This document shows, in pieces, positions 25,807 to 35,472 of a DNA stretch of 64,000 bases (positions within the stretch are counted from its first letter, which is position 1; the number at the start of each line of letters is the position of its first letter). Location: the NCBI RefSeq assembly GCF_900106645.1, contig NZ_FNMV01000008.1, positions 124,001 to 188,000 on the forward strand. Reading direction: 5' to 3'. Source of the stretch: Flavobacterium degerlachei (GTDB lineage Bacteria > Bacteroidota > Bacteroidia > Flavobacteriales > Flavobacteriaceae). The notes below the pieces were generated by a model. The model saw only the letters and a list, made by a program, of their open reading frames with translations. It was not told where the DNA came from and searched no databases. The position numbers were made by a program, and so were the translations under genes.

Positions 25807-26883
25807 ATGAAGATACTAGTTATACAACAAAAAATGATTGGCGATGTCTTGGTTAGCAGCATTATATGCAATAACCTTAGGCTAGCCTACCCCAATGCTC
25901 AGATCGATTATTTAGTCTATGAATCGACAACTCCTGTATTAGAAGGTAATACAAGCATTGATAATATCATTCTTTTCGAAAAAAAACACATAGAAAGTAA
26001 AAAGGAGCTTCTTAATTTAGCACTCCAAATCAGAGCTGAAAAATATGATCTTTTAATCGACGCCTATTCTAAATTAGAGAGTTGGCTTCTAGTGATTCTC
26101 AGTGCTGCCAAAAGAAAAATATCATACAAAAAAAAGGGCCGTACTTTTTTATATACTGACTCCGTTCCATTTGAAGCTTTTCCAAAAACCAACTTAGGCC
26201 TAGCCATAGAAAGAAGACTGTCTTTATTAGAACCACTCAATCTCGATATTAAAATTGATCCTGTTCCCAAACTCTTTGTGACCAAAGAAGAAAATCAGCT
26301 TGCGAAAGCACTTTTTGAAAAACATCAAGTTAAAGACAATCGGAAAACGGTTATGATTAGCCTTTTAGGAAGTGAAAAGCTAAAAACCTACCCACTGGAA
26401 TATATGGCAAAAATCGTGGACACTATTGCCGATAATAGCGATGTCAATATTCTTTTTAATTATTTTCCAAAGCAAATTGAAGAAGCAAGAACCATTTTTA
26501 ATTATTGTACTCCTTCAACTCAAAAGAAAATATATTTTGATTTATTAGGTAATGATTTACGGGGTTTTATTGCCATTATGAATCAATGCGATTTTATAAT
26601 TGGTAATGATGGAGGCGCAATTAATATGGCAAAAGCCTTAAACAAACCTTCCTTTACTATTTTTTCACCTTGGATTGAGAAAAAGATATGGGCCACTTTT
26701 GACGATGGAGTCGTGAATCAATCCGTACATCTTAATGATTACAAACCTGAATTATTCACTTTAAAAACAGAAAAAGAGCTCAAAAATAATGCGCTTGAAT
26801 TGTATCAAGAATTTGAGTCTAGTTTATTTGAAGACAAATTAGTTTCCTTTTTAATTGAAAATAATTCCAATGGAAAAGGTTAA
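25807..26883 (+). CDS. Glycosyltransferase family 9 (heptosyltransferase-like)
   Basis: 358 residues from the ATG at 25807, chosen because the GT9 fold starts MKILVIQQKMIGDVLVS; the open frame before it runs through the dapD terminator. GT9 proteins such as WaaC, WaaF and WaaQ add heptose or related sugars to the LPS inner core at the cytoplasmic face. Visible motifs are the N-terminal Rossmann strand, DLLIDAYSKLESWL near residue 82, and CDFIIGNDGGAINMAKALNKPSF near 262, the donor-binding GxDxG-like region. It overlaps the following glycosyltransferase by 14 bp, implying an operon. Confidence 0.87.
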   Translation: MKILVIQQKMIGDVLVSSIICNNLRLAYPNAQIDYLVYESTTPVLEGNTSIDNIILFEKKHIESKKELLNLALQIRAEKYDLLIDAYSKLESWLLVILSAAKRKISYKKKGRTFLYTDSVPFEAFPKTNLGLAIERRLSLLEPLNLDIKIDPVPKLFVTKEENQLAKALFEKHQVKDNRKTVMISLLGSEKLKTYPLEYMAKIVDTIADNSDVNILFNYFPKQIEEARTIFNYCTPSTQKKIYFDLLGNDLRGFIAIMNQCDFIIGNDGGAINMAKALNKPSFTIFSPWIEKKIWATFDDGVVNQSVHLNDYKPELFTLKTEKELKNNALELYQEFESSLFEDKLVSFLIENNSNGKG

Positions 26884-27661
26884 AAGCACAGAATCCGTTC
26901 CAACTGACATACATTTGAGTGCGCTAATCATTACTTACAATGAGGAGCACAATATAAAACAGCTTTTGCAGGATTTAGATTTCGCAGATGAAATTCTGGT
27001 TATCGACTCTTTTAGCACTGACAAAACCGTTGAAATAGCGCAATCGTTTAGCAATGTAAAAGTGAGCCAACATGTATTTGAGAATTATGCTCTTCAACGA
27101 AATTACGCTCTAAGTTTAGCTAAAGGGACTTGGATTTTGTTTTTAGATGCCGATGAAAGATTGACTCCGGCTCTTAAAGATGAAATTATCCAGACAATTC
27201 AAAATAAAGCGGAATTTAACTCCTATTATTTCAAGCGTACTTTTATGTTTGCCAATGAGAAATTGCATTTTAGCGGCTGGCAAACCGACAAAATCATCCG
27301 TCTTTTCAGAAAAGAAAATACTACTTACTCTCTTCAAAAAACGGTTCATGAAAAGCTTAATACTGTTGGAGATATTGGAAAATTAAATAACCGTTTAATT
27401 CATTATTCCTATACGGACTATTTTAGTTATAAAGAAAAAATGACCCGCTATGGCAAACTGAAAGCCAGTGAGGAGTTTATAAAAGGTACAAAACCCCATT
27501 TTTTCCATTTCTACCTCCGCCCTTCCTTCCAATTCATCAATCAATATCTACTGAGGTTGGGAATCCTAGACGGTAAAAAGGGAATTATAATTTGCTATTT
27601 AAATGCTTTCAGTGTTTATATCCGTTTTCAGGAATTAAAAAGAATGAAGCTAAAAAATTAA
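26870..27661 (+). CDS. Glycosyltransferase family 2 (WaaE/KdtX-like)
   Basis: 263 residues from the ATG at 26870; the frame opens 5 codons earlier. The GT-A fold begins LSALIITYNEEHNIKQLL, with VIDSFSTDKTVEIA and the metal-binding FLDADERLTP near residue 88. FYLRPSFQFINQYLLRLGILDG near the end is the pattern of the WaaE-type beta-glucosyltransferases that decorate the LPS inner core. Together with the GT9 gene it points to core oligosaccharide assembly. Its stop shares a TTAA tetranucleotide with the stop of the convergent kinase gene. Confidence 0.87.
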   Translation: MEKVKSTESVPTDIHLSALIITYNEEHNIKQLLQDLDFADEILVIDSFSTDKTVEIAQSFSNVKVSQHVFENYALQRNYALSLAKGTWILFLDADERLTPALKDEIIQTIQNKAEFNSYYFKRTFMFANEKLHFSGWQTDKIIRLFRKENTTYSLQKTVHEKLNTVGDIGKLNNRLIHYSYTDYFSYKEKMTRYGKLKASEEFIKGTKPHFFHFYLRPSFQFINQYLLRLGILDGKKGIIICYLNAFSVYIRFQELKRMKLKN

Positions 27662-28428
27662 GCCTTCCAGAATTTTAATTTCTTTTTCATTTTATGCTTT
27701 TTAGCAAAAGCCGTTTGAAAATCGCTAGTTGCTTCCCACATTTTATCTAAAATCTCTGAGCTGTTTTTGGAATAAAGTTTAGCATACTCGTCACTCATTA
27801 TTGTAATCATTTCCTTTTTTGGCGTAAGCCTACTTAAGTTTTTCATCCGCATTTCAAAATCCATTGTTTCATGAAAGTTCATCCTGTTTAGGTCAACAAG
27901 AAAAAATTGATATTGATTTTCAGATACTTTTTTGATTAAGGTATTCCCTGGAGAATGATCCATGAACTCAATCCCTTTTTCGTGTAGATCAAATGAAAAA
28001 CGTGTGAATTGTCGCAAAATATTCTCGTGATCAGGATAATCAGGAATTTCAACAAGTTCTCTAAACGTTAATTCGGCATCAAGATGTTCACTTGCATAGT
28101 AGCTGTCTTGCAAACCAACCCAATTGAATTTTTCAAGAAAAGCAATTGGTTCTGGTGTTCCAATTCCTTTTTCTAATAGTAGGGTTGCATATTCATAGGA
28201 ACGGCGCGCTTTTGATTTTCTGAAATTTTTGTAAACTACTTTATTGATCAGGTGCGGCACTTTAAACGATTTTATGTTAACTGTTTTTCCATCAAGGTCA
28301 AAAAGTTTAATAATGTTTCTATCCCCATTACCAAAAACAGTACCTAAATCAGAATTGAATTCTTTGATGAAGTTTAGTACTTCCTTTGAGTTCTGTACAG
28401 TTTTAGAAAACATTAATTTTATAATCAT
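27658..28428 (-). CDS. Kdo/LPS-core kinase-like protein
   Basis: 256 residues of the InaA/WaaP/KdkA group of small kinases. The catalytic stretch is FMDHSPGNTLI, with Asp and Asn as in HxDxxxxN, followed by FFLVDLNRMNF, the metal-binding Asp (DFG equivalent). VNKVVYKNFRKSKARRSYEYA near residue 66 carries the likely ATP-binding lysine and the Glu of helix C. The family phosphorylates Kdo or heptose of the inner core. It converges on the GT2 gene with overlapping stops. A start at 28413 is also possible. Confidence 0.82.
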   Translation of the reverse strand: MIIKLMFSKTVQNSKEVLNFIKEFNSDLGTVFGNGDRNIIKLFDLDGKTVNIKSFKVPHLINKVVYKNFRKSKARRSYEYATLLLEKGIGTPEPIAFLEKFNWVGLQDSYYASEHLDAELTFRELVEIPDYPDHENILRQFTRFSFDLHEKGIEFMDHSPGNTLIKKVSENQYQFFLVDLNRMNFHETMDFEMRMKNLSRLTPKKEMITIMSDEYAKLYSKNSSEILDKMWEATSDFQTAFAKKHKMKKKLKFWKA

Positions 28429-28650
28429 TACTATTATATTAGGTCTTTACTTTATGTATTTAAAAAATAAACAGTAACTATTTACAAGCCTATTTAAAAA
28501 AAAAATTCAATGAGAATCTAAAATGTTTATCAAACCATTCAATTCCATATCCTTCTTTCAAAACTATCGCTTAATTACTATCAACCCACAAAAATACACA
28601 TACCATTTTAGACTTCAAATTATTATTGTAATTTCGGCAAAAAATAATAG

Positions 28651-29763
28651 ATGACTATATTGCATGTATCGGCTGTAAAAAATTGGGGAGGTGGTGAGAA
28701 TCATATTGAAAACCTATCCATTGAGTTAAGCGCTACTAATCCAGAGGTTAAAAACATTGTATTATGTGTTGAAAATGGGCTTTTTCACAATCGCCTCATT
28801 AAGTCTGACATTATTCATGAAACGGCACCTTTAGCATATAATTTGGATTTCCGATTTTCAAAGAAGATCATCCAAATATGCAAAACTAATAAAGTCGACG
28901 TTATTCACATTCACGACCCTTCAGCAATTGCTTTATGTATTATTGCAGACAAATTCTATAGTTTACCTCCATTTATCTTTAGTAAAAAAACATCTTTTCC
29001 CATCAAAAAGAAAAGATCTACCTTATATAAATACAACTATTCCAAAATTAAAAAATACCTCTGCGTTTCTAATGAAACCAAGAGAGTTACAGCTGAATCG
29101 ATTAAAGACAAAAATAAGCTGATTACCATATACCACGGAACGAATTTAAAAAATAAAAGCTCTGAGACTCCTTTTTTGTTACGAGAAAAATTCAATGTAG
29201 ACCCTTCTAAAAAAATAATTGGAGTCATAGGGAATCACATTAGAGCTAAACATTTTGAGACACTAATTGAGACTGTTGATTTAATCATAAATAACGAAAA
29301 AAGGAAAGACATTATCTTTGTCCAAATAGGAAACTTTACTGATAGAACACCGGAATTATTAGAGTCTGTAAAGAAAAACAACCTAGAAAATGATATTATT
29401 TTCCTAGGATATACTGCAAATGCGTCCAATTTTATTCCGCAATTTGACGCCTTGCTAGTCACTTCACAAAGCGAAGGAGTACCGCAAGTAATTTTTGAGA
29501 GTTTTTATCATAAAAAACCTGTTATAAGTACTGATGTTGGTGGTATTCCAGAAATCATTGAGGATGGAGTCAATGGGTTATTAGCCCCAAAACACAACCC
29601 ACAAGTTTTAGCAGATAAAATAATTAAATTATTTGGTAATTCTGATTTGACACCGCAATTCACTTCAATTGCTTACGAAAAACTAGTAAGCCTTTACACA
29701 ACAACAATAATGGCGCAAAAAACGCTAGAACAATACAAAAAAATTATCGATGGAAAATCTTAA
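28651..29763 (+). CDS. Glycosyltransferase family 4
   Basis: 370 residues. GT-B fold: the N-terminal half has HVSAVKNWGGGENHIENL, the glycine-rich donor loop, and DVIHIHDPSAIALCI near residue 90. The C-terminal half has IIGVIGNHIRAKHFETLIE, FIPQFDALLVTSQSEGVPQVIFE with the E-x7-E pair, and GGIPEIIEDGVNGLL. It probably works on LPS or another surface glycan like its neighbours. The last 14 bp overlap the tsaC start. The 222 bp before it hold no gene; a TAATTTCG (about 28629) is a weak -7 candidate. Confidence 0.88.
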   Translation: MTILHVSAVKNWGGGENHIENLSIELSATNPEVKNIVLCVENGLFHNRLIKSDIIHETAPLAYNLDFRFSKKIIQICKTNKVDVIHIHDPSAIALCIIADKFYSLPPFIFSKKTSFPIKKKRSTLYKYNYSKIKKYLCVSNETKRVTAESIKDKNKLITIYHGTNLKNKSSETPFLLREKFNVDPSKKIIGVIGNHIRAKHFETLIETVDLIINNEKRKDIIFVQIGNFTDRTPELLESVKKNNLENDIIFLGYTANASNFIPQFDALLVTSQSEGVPQVIFESFYHKKPVISTDVGGIPEIIEDGVNGLLAPKHNPQVLADKIIKLFGNSDLTPQFTSIAYEKLVSLYTTTIMAQKTLEQYKKIIDGKS

Positions 29764-30319
29764 CGAAGAAGTTCACAAAGCATACGAAATTATTAAAGAA
29801 GGCGGTATAATACTATATCCTACAGACACCGTTTGGGGTGTTGGATGTGACGCAACAAATCCTGAGGCTGTAGCCAAAATTTATAAACTCAAACAGAGAG
29901 CCGAAACCCAAAGTATGATCGTTTTGATGAACGGCGATAAAATGATACACAATGTTTTCAAGGAGGTTCCAGAAGTGGCTTGGCAAATTATGGATTTGTC
30001 CGAAAACCCTACTACTATCATCTTGGATAACCCTAGAAACGTAGCAGCAAACGTAATTGCCACTGACAAAACTTTAGGAATCAGAATCGTGAAGGAACCT
30101 TTCTGCTTCAAATTAATGGAAAAGATGAAAAAACCGTTGGTTTCTACTTCGGCAAATATTTCAGGGCAACCTACTCCAAAAAGTTTCAAAGAAATCAGTC
30201 CAGAGATTATCAAAGGTGTAGACTATGTTGTAAATTTGCAGCGCGATAAAATTGCTGGAAAACCATCTACAATTATAAAATTGGGTAATGATGCTCAGGT
30301 GAAAGTGATTCGCAAGTAG
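29750..30319 (+). CDS. tsaC: L-threonylcarbamoyladenylate synthase
   Basis: 189 residues, the single-domain TsaC/YrdC form. It makes threonylcarbamoyl-AMP from threonine, bicarbonate and ATP, for the t6A37 modification of tRNAs. Motifs: GGIILYPTDTVWGVGCDATN near residue 20, KLKQRAETQSMIVLM near 45, LGIRIVKEPFC near 108, and PLVSTSANISGQPTP near 130. It begins inside the preceding glycosyltransferase gene, an overlap of 14 bp, though the functions are unrelated. Confidence 0.95.
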   Translation: MENLNEEVHKAYEIIKEGGIILYPTDTVWGVGCDATNPEAVAKIYKLKQRAETQSMIVLMNGDKMIHNVFKEVPEVAWQIMDLSENPTTIILDNPRNVAANVIATDKTLGIRIVKEPFCFKLMEKMKKPLVSTSANISGQPTPKSFKEISPEIIKGVDYVVNLQRDKIAGKPSTIIKLGNDAQVKVIRK

Positions 30320-30347
30320 TTGAAAAATACAGGTTATTATAGTATAA

Positions 30348-30364
30348 CCGCTGATTCGCAGATT
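30348..30364 (+). repeat. Left flank repeat of the GxxExxY gene
   Basis: CCGCTGATTCGCAGATT, an inverted copy of 30767-30783 with 16 of 17 positions matching. The pair brackets the GxxExxY gene. Confidence 0.7.
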
Positions 30365-30378
30365 AAAATTTTTAATTT

Positions 30379-30762
30379 ATGGAGGAATATTTATCCGCAG
30401 ATGAAACTTATAAAATAATTGGAATTCTATTTGAAGTTCATAAAACGTTAGGGAAAGGTTTTTCAGAAATAGTATATAAAGATGCTTTAGAATTTGAATT
30501 TAACGAAAATAACATCCCTTATGAACGTGAAAAAGAATACTCAGTAAACTATAAAAATACCATTTTAAAGCATCAGTTTTATGCAGATTTTGTACTTTAT
30601 AAGTCAATAATTTTAGAAATTAAAACTGTAGAATGTTTTAACAATAGCCATTATAATCAGTGCTTAAATTATCTAAAAGTGTCAGATAATGAACTTGCAT
30701 TATTAGTAAATTTCAATTCTAATTCCCTAGAATACAAACGAATTGTTCGCACAAAAAAATAA
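30379..30762 (+). CDS. GxxExxY family protein
   Basis: 127 residues. The naming motif appears as GKGFSEIVY (G-x3-x-E-x2-Y region, residues 22-30), followed by YKDALEFEFNENNIPYEREK and then FYADFVLYKSIILEIKTVE, a nuclease-like D-x-E-x-K arrangement of the PD-(D/E)XK type. The family is scattered widely in Bacteroidetes, often several copies per genome, with no settled function. It sits between tsaC and cca and is bracketed by inverted repeats, so it looks like an inserted cassette rather than part of the operon. Confidence 0.85.
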   Translation: MEEYLSADETYKIIGILFEVHKTLGKGFSEIVYKDALEFEFNENNIPYEREKEYSVNYKNTILKHQFYADFVLYKSIILEIKTVECFNNSHYNQCLNYLKVSDNELALLVNFNSNSLEYKRIVRTKK

Positions 30763-30766
30763 AAAA

Positions 30767-30783
30767 AATCTGCGAATCTGCGG
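30767..30783 (+). repeat. Right flank repeat of the GxxExxY gene
   Basis: AATCTGCG repeated in tandem plus G (AATCTGCGAATCTGCGG); inverted relative to 30348-30364. It ends 9 bp before the cca ATG. Confidence 0.7.
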
Positions 30784-30792
30784 TAGAAACTT

Positions 30793-32214
30793 ATGAATTA
30801 TAAAGAAGCATTACATAACAAAATATTCCAAGTCATTTCACAAGCATCACAAGAACTTAACGTTGATAGTTATGTCATTGGTGGATTTGTGCGAGATTTG
30901 ATATTAAAAAGAGATTTCAAAAAAGACATTGATATTGTTGCCGTAGGTAGCGGAATCGAGTTAGCCTTAAAAGTATCTCAATTACTTCCAAACAAACCAA
31001 AAGTTCAAGTATTCAAAACCTATGGAACAGCCATGTTGCGTTTTGAGGATACCGAAATTGAGTTTGTAGGAGCCCGAAAAGAGTCCTATCATTTTGAAAG
31101 TCGGAACCCAGTTGTAGAAAACGGGACCTTAAAAGACGATCAAGACCGTCGAGATTTCACAATCAATGCATTGGCAATTTCTTTGAATTCAAGTAGTTTT
31201 GGAGAACTTCTTGATCCATTTGATGGTCTGAAGGACATGGAGAATAAGGTATTAAAAACACCTCTTGAACCAGATATCACCTACTCTGATGATCCTTTGC
31301 GCATGATGCGAGCGATACGTTTTGCCAATCAATTGCATTTTGAAATTGAAGAAAACTCACTGCAATCCATCACGAAAAATGCAGAACGCATTAAAATCAT
31401 TTCTGGAGAGCGAATTGTAGATGAACTAAACAAGATACTTTCAACAGACAAACCTTCTGTTGGATTCCTATTACTATATAAAACTGGACTTCTTGATATC
31501 CTTTTACCTGAATTGACCGCCTTAAATCAAGTAGAAGAAATCGAGGGACAAACCCATAAAAACAATTTTTACCATACACTGGAAGTTGTAGACAACATTT
31601 GCCCTAATACAGATGATGTTTGGCTTAGATGGGCCGCTTTATTACATGATATAGGGAAAGCACCAACTAAACGTTTCAACAAGAAACAGGGGTGGACTTT
31701 TCACGGACATGAATTTCTAGGCGGTAAAATGGTCAAAAAACTATTTGAACGTTTGCATATGCCATTGAACCAGAAAATGAAATTTGTTCAAAAAATGGTA
31801 ATGATGAGTTCACGTCCCATTGTCCTATCACAGGATACTGTGACTGATTCAGCAGTGCGTCGTTTGGTTTTTGATGCAGGAGAAGATGTGGAAGATCTAA
31901 TGACCTTATGCGAAGCGGATATCACTACTAAAAACCCGAATAAGTTCAAGAAATATCATGCTAATTTTGAAATCGTCCGCAAAAAAATTGTGGAAGTAGA
32001 AGAGCGTGATCATGTTCGTAATTTTCAACCTCCAATAACTGGTGAGGAAATTATGGGAATTTTCAACCTTCAGCCCTCAAAAGAAATAGGGATGCTTAAG
32101 GAAGCTATTAAAGAAGCAATACTAGAAGGGGAAATTCCTAATGAGTATCAGGCAGCTTATGACTTCATGTTAAAAAAAGCTACTAAAATGGGATTAAAGA
32201 TTAACGCTTGTTGA
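30793..32214 (+). CDS. cca: tRNA nucleotidyltransferase (CCA-adding type) with HD domain
   Basis: 473 residues. The class II nucleotidyltransferase head has [14 protein letters not shown] and the metal-binding [10 protein letters not shown] near residue 60. [13 protein letters not shown] near 118, [16 protein letters not shown] near 155 and [10 protein letters not shown] near 200 follow. An HD phosphohydrolase domain is inserted afterwards ([10 protein letters not shown] near 258, LLHDIGKAP near 285). The family adds or repairs the 3' CCA of tRNA. The start is 9 bp after the right GxxExxY flank repeat. Confidence 0.93.
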   Translation: MNYKEALHNKIFQVISQASQELNVDSYVIGGFVRDLILKRDFKKDIDIVAVGSGIELALKVSQLLPNKPKVQVFKTYGTAMLRFEDTEIEFVGARKESYHFESRNPVVENGTLKDDQDRRDFTINALAISLNSSSFGELLDPFDGLKDMENKVLKTPLEPDITYSDDPLRMMRAIRFANQLHFEIEENSLQSITKNAERIKIISGERIVDELNKILSTDKPSVGFLLLYKTGLLDILLPELTALNQVEEIEGQTHKNNFYHTLEVVDNICPNTDDVWLRWAALLHDIGKAPTKRFNKKQGWTFHGHEFLGGKMVKKLFERLHMPLNQKMKFVQKMVMMSSRPIVLSQDTVTDSAVRRLVFDAGEDVEDLMTLCEADITTKNPNKFKKYHANFEIVRKKIVEVEERDHVRNFQPPITGEEIMGIFNLQPSKEIGMLKEAIKEAILEGEIPNEYQAAYDFMLKKATKMGLKINAC

Positions 32215-32238
32215 ATTAAGTATTAGTTGTAATTAAAA

Positions 32239-32246
32239 TATCTTTG
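32239..32246 (+). promoter_or_regulatory. -7 promoter element of ctaA
   Basis: TATCTTTG, full match to TAnnTTTG, 17 bp before the ctaA ATG, with TTG copies (32208-32213) about 25 bp upstream. Confidence 0.5.
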
Positions 32247-32263
32247 GGAAAATTAGTTTCAAA

Positions 32264-33286
32264 ATGAAAAAAGAGAATAAATCCGTTATAATTTGGCTGT
32301 TATCAGGCTGTTTCTTATTGTTTTTAATGGTTATTGTTGGAGGCATTACTCGATTAACTAATTCTGGATTATCGATGACCGACTGGCATTTAGTTACCGA
32401 TACATTCCCACCACTTACAGAAGCAAAATGGCAAGAAGCCTTTGACCAATACAAACAGTTTCCCGAGTATCAAAAGATAAATATTCATAATGATTTCCAA
32501 CTCTCAGATTATAAGTTTATCTATTTTTGGGAATGGTTTCACCGTTTTATCGGTCGTATAATAGGTTTAGTTTTTATAGTTCCATTTGTATACTTTCTAA
32601 TCAAAAAGAAATTAGACACTTCAACTATTAAAAAATGCGTTATCCTTTTAAGTATGGGTGCTTTTCAAGGCTTTTTAGGTTGGTTCATGGTAAGAAGCGG
32701 ACTAATTGATAATCCAGATGTAAGTCATTTTAGATTGGCACTACATTTAACTTTTGCATTTATCACGTTTGCCTATACCTTTTGGGTAGCATTAGATTTA
32801 ATCTACCCTGAAAAGAAACCAATAGAGAAATCGTTAAGAACGATCGCCCGTTACGCACTTGCTTTGTTATTACTTCAAATCATATACGGAGGCTTTGTTG
32901 CAGGACTAAATGCAGGCTTAATTCACAATCACTGGCCATTGATGAGCGACGGACAATTTATTCACGACAGTGTCTTTCAGGAACAAAAAAACATGTTATT
33001 AAGCTTTACTGAAGGAAAAAGTGGAGTTCAGTTTATTCATAGAACTCTCGCTTATATTGTTGTTGCAATAATGGCTTTACTCTACTTTAAAAGCAAAAAA
33101 TTCAGCTTGGATAAAGGGCAAAAAAACGGAATTAATTCATTACTAATAATTGTGGTTTTACAGTTTGCTTTAGGTGTATTCACATTGCTATATGGAGTAC
33201 CTTTATGGTTAGGATTGACTCATCAAATCAATGCTTTTTTCCTTTTATCTGCAATGACATTTACGCTACACCGATTGTCCAAATAA
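32264..33286 (+). CDS. ctaA: Haem A synthase
   Basis: 340 residues with eight membrane helices. It oxidises the C8 methyl of haem O to the formyl of haem A, for aa3-type oxidases. GGITRLTNSGLSMTDW near residue 27 is the family hallmark. Conserved haem-ligating histidines are seen in WEWFHRFIGRIIG near 90, HFRLALHLTFAF near 155, FIHRTLAYIVV near 253 and LGLTHQINAFFLL near 310. Presence of ctaA implies that the organism also uses an aa3 oxidase besides the cbb3 enzyme encoded at 9.9-13.4 kb. Confidence 0.95.
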   Translation: MKKENKSVIIWLLSGCFLLFLMVIVGGITRLTNSGLSMTDWHLVTDTFPPLTEAKWQEAFDQYKQFPEYQKINIHNDFQLSDYKFIYFWEWFHRFIGRIIGLVFIVPFVYFLIKKKLDTSTIKKCVILLSMGAFQGFLGWFMVRSGLIDNPDVSHFRLALHLTFAFITFAYTFWVALDLIYPEKKPIEKSLRTIARYALALLLLQIIYGGFVAGLNAGLIHNHWPLMSDGQFIHDSVFQEQKNMLLSFTEGKSGVQFIHRTLAYIVVAIMALLYFKSKKFSLDKGQKNGINSLLIIVVLQFALGVFTLLYGVPLWLGLTHQINAFFLLSAMTFTLHRLSK

Positions 33287-33349
33287 CAACTTTTCATTAT
33301 ATTTACGCTTGACTATATTGTCACATTTCTTTGTTCATCATAAACAAAA

Positions 33350-34123
33350 ATGTCTAAACTTGCACCTCAGGATAAGTTTCTTGATCTATCAGATTATGGA
33401 AGAACCCCTGGAAAATTACTTGCAAATCGATTAAAAAACACCCGATTTACACCCATTCACGTCACCCTGCTTTTTGGTCTTTGCGGTCTAATTGCTATTT
33501 ACTTTATTCTCAAAAATCAATATTACCTAGCTGGTATTTTCATCGTTTTGAAATCAATTATTGATGCTGCTGATGGTGAACTAGCCAGAATAAAAAACAC
33601 TCCATCCTATACCGGAAGGTACCTTGATAGTGTCTTTGACATCGTACTCAACTTTCTGTTTTTAACTGCAATTTGGTACGTCTCAACGACACCTTTTTGG
33701 ATCACATTACTTGCGTTTTTTTGTATTCAATTACAAGGAACTTTATACAATTATTACTATGTGATTTTAAGAAACAGATCCGTTGGAGGAGACAAGACAA
33801 GCAAAATTTTTGAGGACAAAACACCTAAAGCATTAGCTGGCGAAACTCAGAAATCAGTTGATATTTTGCATTTGATTTACACTATCGTTTATGGAGGTTT
33901 TGACAAAATAATTCATGCACTGGACAGTGATGCTTACAAACGTAAAACGTTCCCAAATTGGTTTATGACTTTCGTTTCTTTGTATGGATTAGGATTTCAA
34001 TTATTACTAATTGCGCTTATGTTATCACTGAATTACATAGAACACATCTCTTCCTTTTTTATAGGATATTCTGTCTTTATCTTTATTCTAATAGGGATTA
34101 GAAAATGGTTTTTTAAGGCTTAA
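33350..34123 (+). CDS. CDP-alcohol phosphatidyltransferase family protein
   Basis: 257 residues, membrane-embedded. The catalytic signature D-G-x2-A-R-x8-G-x3-D-x3-D is intact near residues 78-105 (DGELARIK, then GRYLDSVFD). Five to six hydrophobic helices follow. The family couples a CDP-alcohol to a second alcohol to make phospholipids or phospholipid-like compounds. The second substrate is not evident. The loop with SKIFEDKTPKALAGETQK near residue 150 is unusual for phosphatidylglycerophosphate synthase. Confidence 0.85.
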   Translation: MSKLAPQDKFLDLSDYGRTPGKLLANRLKNTRFTPIHVTLLFGLCGLIAIYFILKNQYYLAGIFIVLKSIIDAADGELARIKNTPSYTGRYLDSVFDIVLNFLFLTAIWYVSTTPFWITLLAFFCIQLQGTLYNYYYVILRNRSVGGDKTSKIFEDKTPKALAGETQKSVDILHLIYTIVYGGFDKIIHALDSDAYKRKTFPNWFMTFVSLYGLGFQLLLIALMLSLNYIEHISSFFIGYSVFIFILIGIRKWFFKA

Positions 34124-34342
34124 AGCCAATATAGAAAAAATCTATACTACTAATCCAAATAAATGCTATCCAGCGATTTAACAATTACAACTTACAGTTT
34201 TAATTCAATCACTTTTAAAGTAATCATAAATCCTCTCTATCAATAATTTTACAACAATTTCTAAAAATAATATAACAGTTTCACCACCCTTATTTCCCAA
34301 CTTTGCTATATAAATATTAATAATCATTAAAACTATATTGTT

Positions 34343-34525
34343 ATGCCAAATTCAGAAGAGATTAAAGGAAACTGGAATGAGATGAAAGGTAAAATTAAAC
34401 AAAAATTTGCCGAACTAACAGAAGACGACTTGTTATTTGAAGAAGGACAAGAAGATGAAATGTGGGGGAAACTACAACAAAAATTAGGTAAGACTAAAAA
34501 AGAGATTCAGTCTTTATTTGAATAA
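34343..34525 (+). CDS. CsbD family stress protein
   Basis: 60 residues. The whole protein fits CsbD ([26 protein letters not shown], then [11 protein letters not shown]), small soluble helical proteins induced by general stress in Bacillus and found widely. The 219-bp gap before it holds a CAACTTTG near 34301 as a possible -7 element and nothing else I recognise. A large hairpin follows. Confidence 0.87.
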   Translation: MPNSEEIKGNWNEMKGKIKQKFAELTEDDLLFEEGQEDEMWGKLQQKLGKTKKEIQSLFE

Positions 34526-34549
34526 ATAAAAGATTGTGTCTTATTAAAA

Positions 34550-34621
34550 ACGGTTTCAAAAAACAGCTCTATTTTGTGTGTCAATTCAAACAAAATTCAG
34601 TGACTTTTGAAACCGTCTTTT
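34550..34621. terminator. Bidirectional terminator between csbD and the LytTR gene
   Basis: Perfect 12-bp arms ACGGTTTCAAAA (34550-34561) and TTTTGAAACCGT (34605-34616) with a 43-base insert holding a second stem (ATTTTG/CAAAAT). T run at the right side, A run at the left side; lies between convergent genes. Confidence 0.75.
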
Positions 34622-34633
34622 CATGCTTTTTTC

Positions 34634-35389
34634 TCAGCCTAACCACTCTTTAAAATGAGGTACTTTTTCTCTACTAACTATAACCTCATCTTCTCCATAA
34701 GAAGGTAAAATCACTTTCAATCGAGAGTTGCTATAAAGTACAATTTCCTTAATTGCTTTCAACGGAATTATAAATTTTCGGCTAATTCTATAAAATTCTT
34801 TCGGATCTAACTCTTGTTCTAAAATTTCCAAAGTACATTCAACAAGGTAATTTCTATTGTCAAAAGTATGAATATACGTCCCCTTATTTTCACTAAAAAA
34901 ACATTCAACCTCATCTGTAGAAATAACTTTTAAATGTTGTCCAATTTTTACTGTAAACCTTTTTTTATAATTTTTATCAAATGGGTTCGAAAGCATTTTC
35001 TTGATTTCTTCAAAGTCAATTTTAAGCGATTCTTTTTTTGGAATCCGTGCTTGAAATTTATCTACTGCAACTTCTAAATCTTCCTCATCAATAGGTTTCA
35101 AAAGATAATCAATACTGTTCAATTTAAATGCTCTTAAGGCATATTCATCGTAAGCCGTTGTAAAGATAATAGCGCTCTTAATTTCGACTTTTTCAAATAT
35201 TTCAAATGACAAACCATCGGACAATTGTATGTCCAAAAAAATCAAATCAGGATGTTCATTTTTAGAAAACCATTCGATCGATTCTTCGACAGAATGAAGG
35301 AGAACACTAACTTCAATATTTAACTTTTCGAGTTTTCGCTGTAACAATCTTGCAGCTGGTTTTTCGTCTTCAATTATGATGGTTGTCAT
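34634..35389 (-). CDS. LytTR family response regulator
   Basis: 251 residues. The receiver domain (1-115) has the acidic pair IIEDEK, the phosphoacceptor Asp53 (LIFLDIQLSDG), TTAYDEYALRAF and LLKPIDEEDL. The LytTR DNA-binding domain (about 145-250) has FTVKIGQHLKVISTDEVECFFSENKGTYI and FYRISRKFIIPLKAIKEIV. LytTR domains bind paired 9-bp direct repeats. Such repeats stand upstream of the 216-aa secreted protein and the TonB receptor nearby. The partner kinase lies about 1 kb upstream on the same strand, with 2TM genes in between. Confidence 0.95.
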   Translation of the reverse strand: MTTIIIEDEKPAARLLQRKLEKLNIEVSVLLHSVEESIEWFSKNEHPDLIFLDIQLSDGLSFEIFEKVEIKSAIIFTTAYDEYALRAFKLNSIDYLLKPIDEEDLEVAVDKFQARIPKKESLKIDFEEIKKMLSNPFDKNYKKRFTVKIGQHLKVISTDEVECFFSENKGTYIHTFDNRNYLVECTLEILEQELDPKEFYRISRKFIIPLKAIKEIVLYSNSRLKVILPSYGEDEVIVSREKVPHFKEWLG

Positions 35390-35472
35390 TATTATTTTTT
35401 ATTATTACTAATTCTGTAGTTTATGTATGAAGTATAAAAATCCTCAATTGAACTTTGGTCCTAAATATTAAT

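Noticed and set aside
29881..30213. 110-codon frame opposite tsaC
   Set aside because: Shadow frame inside a well-supported gene.
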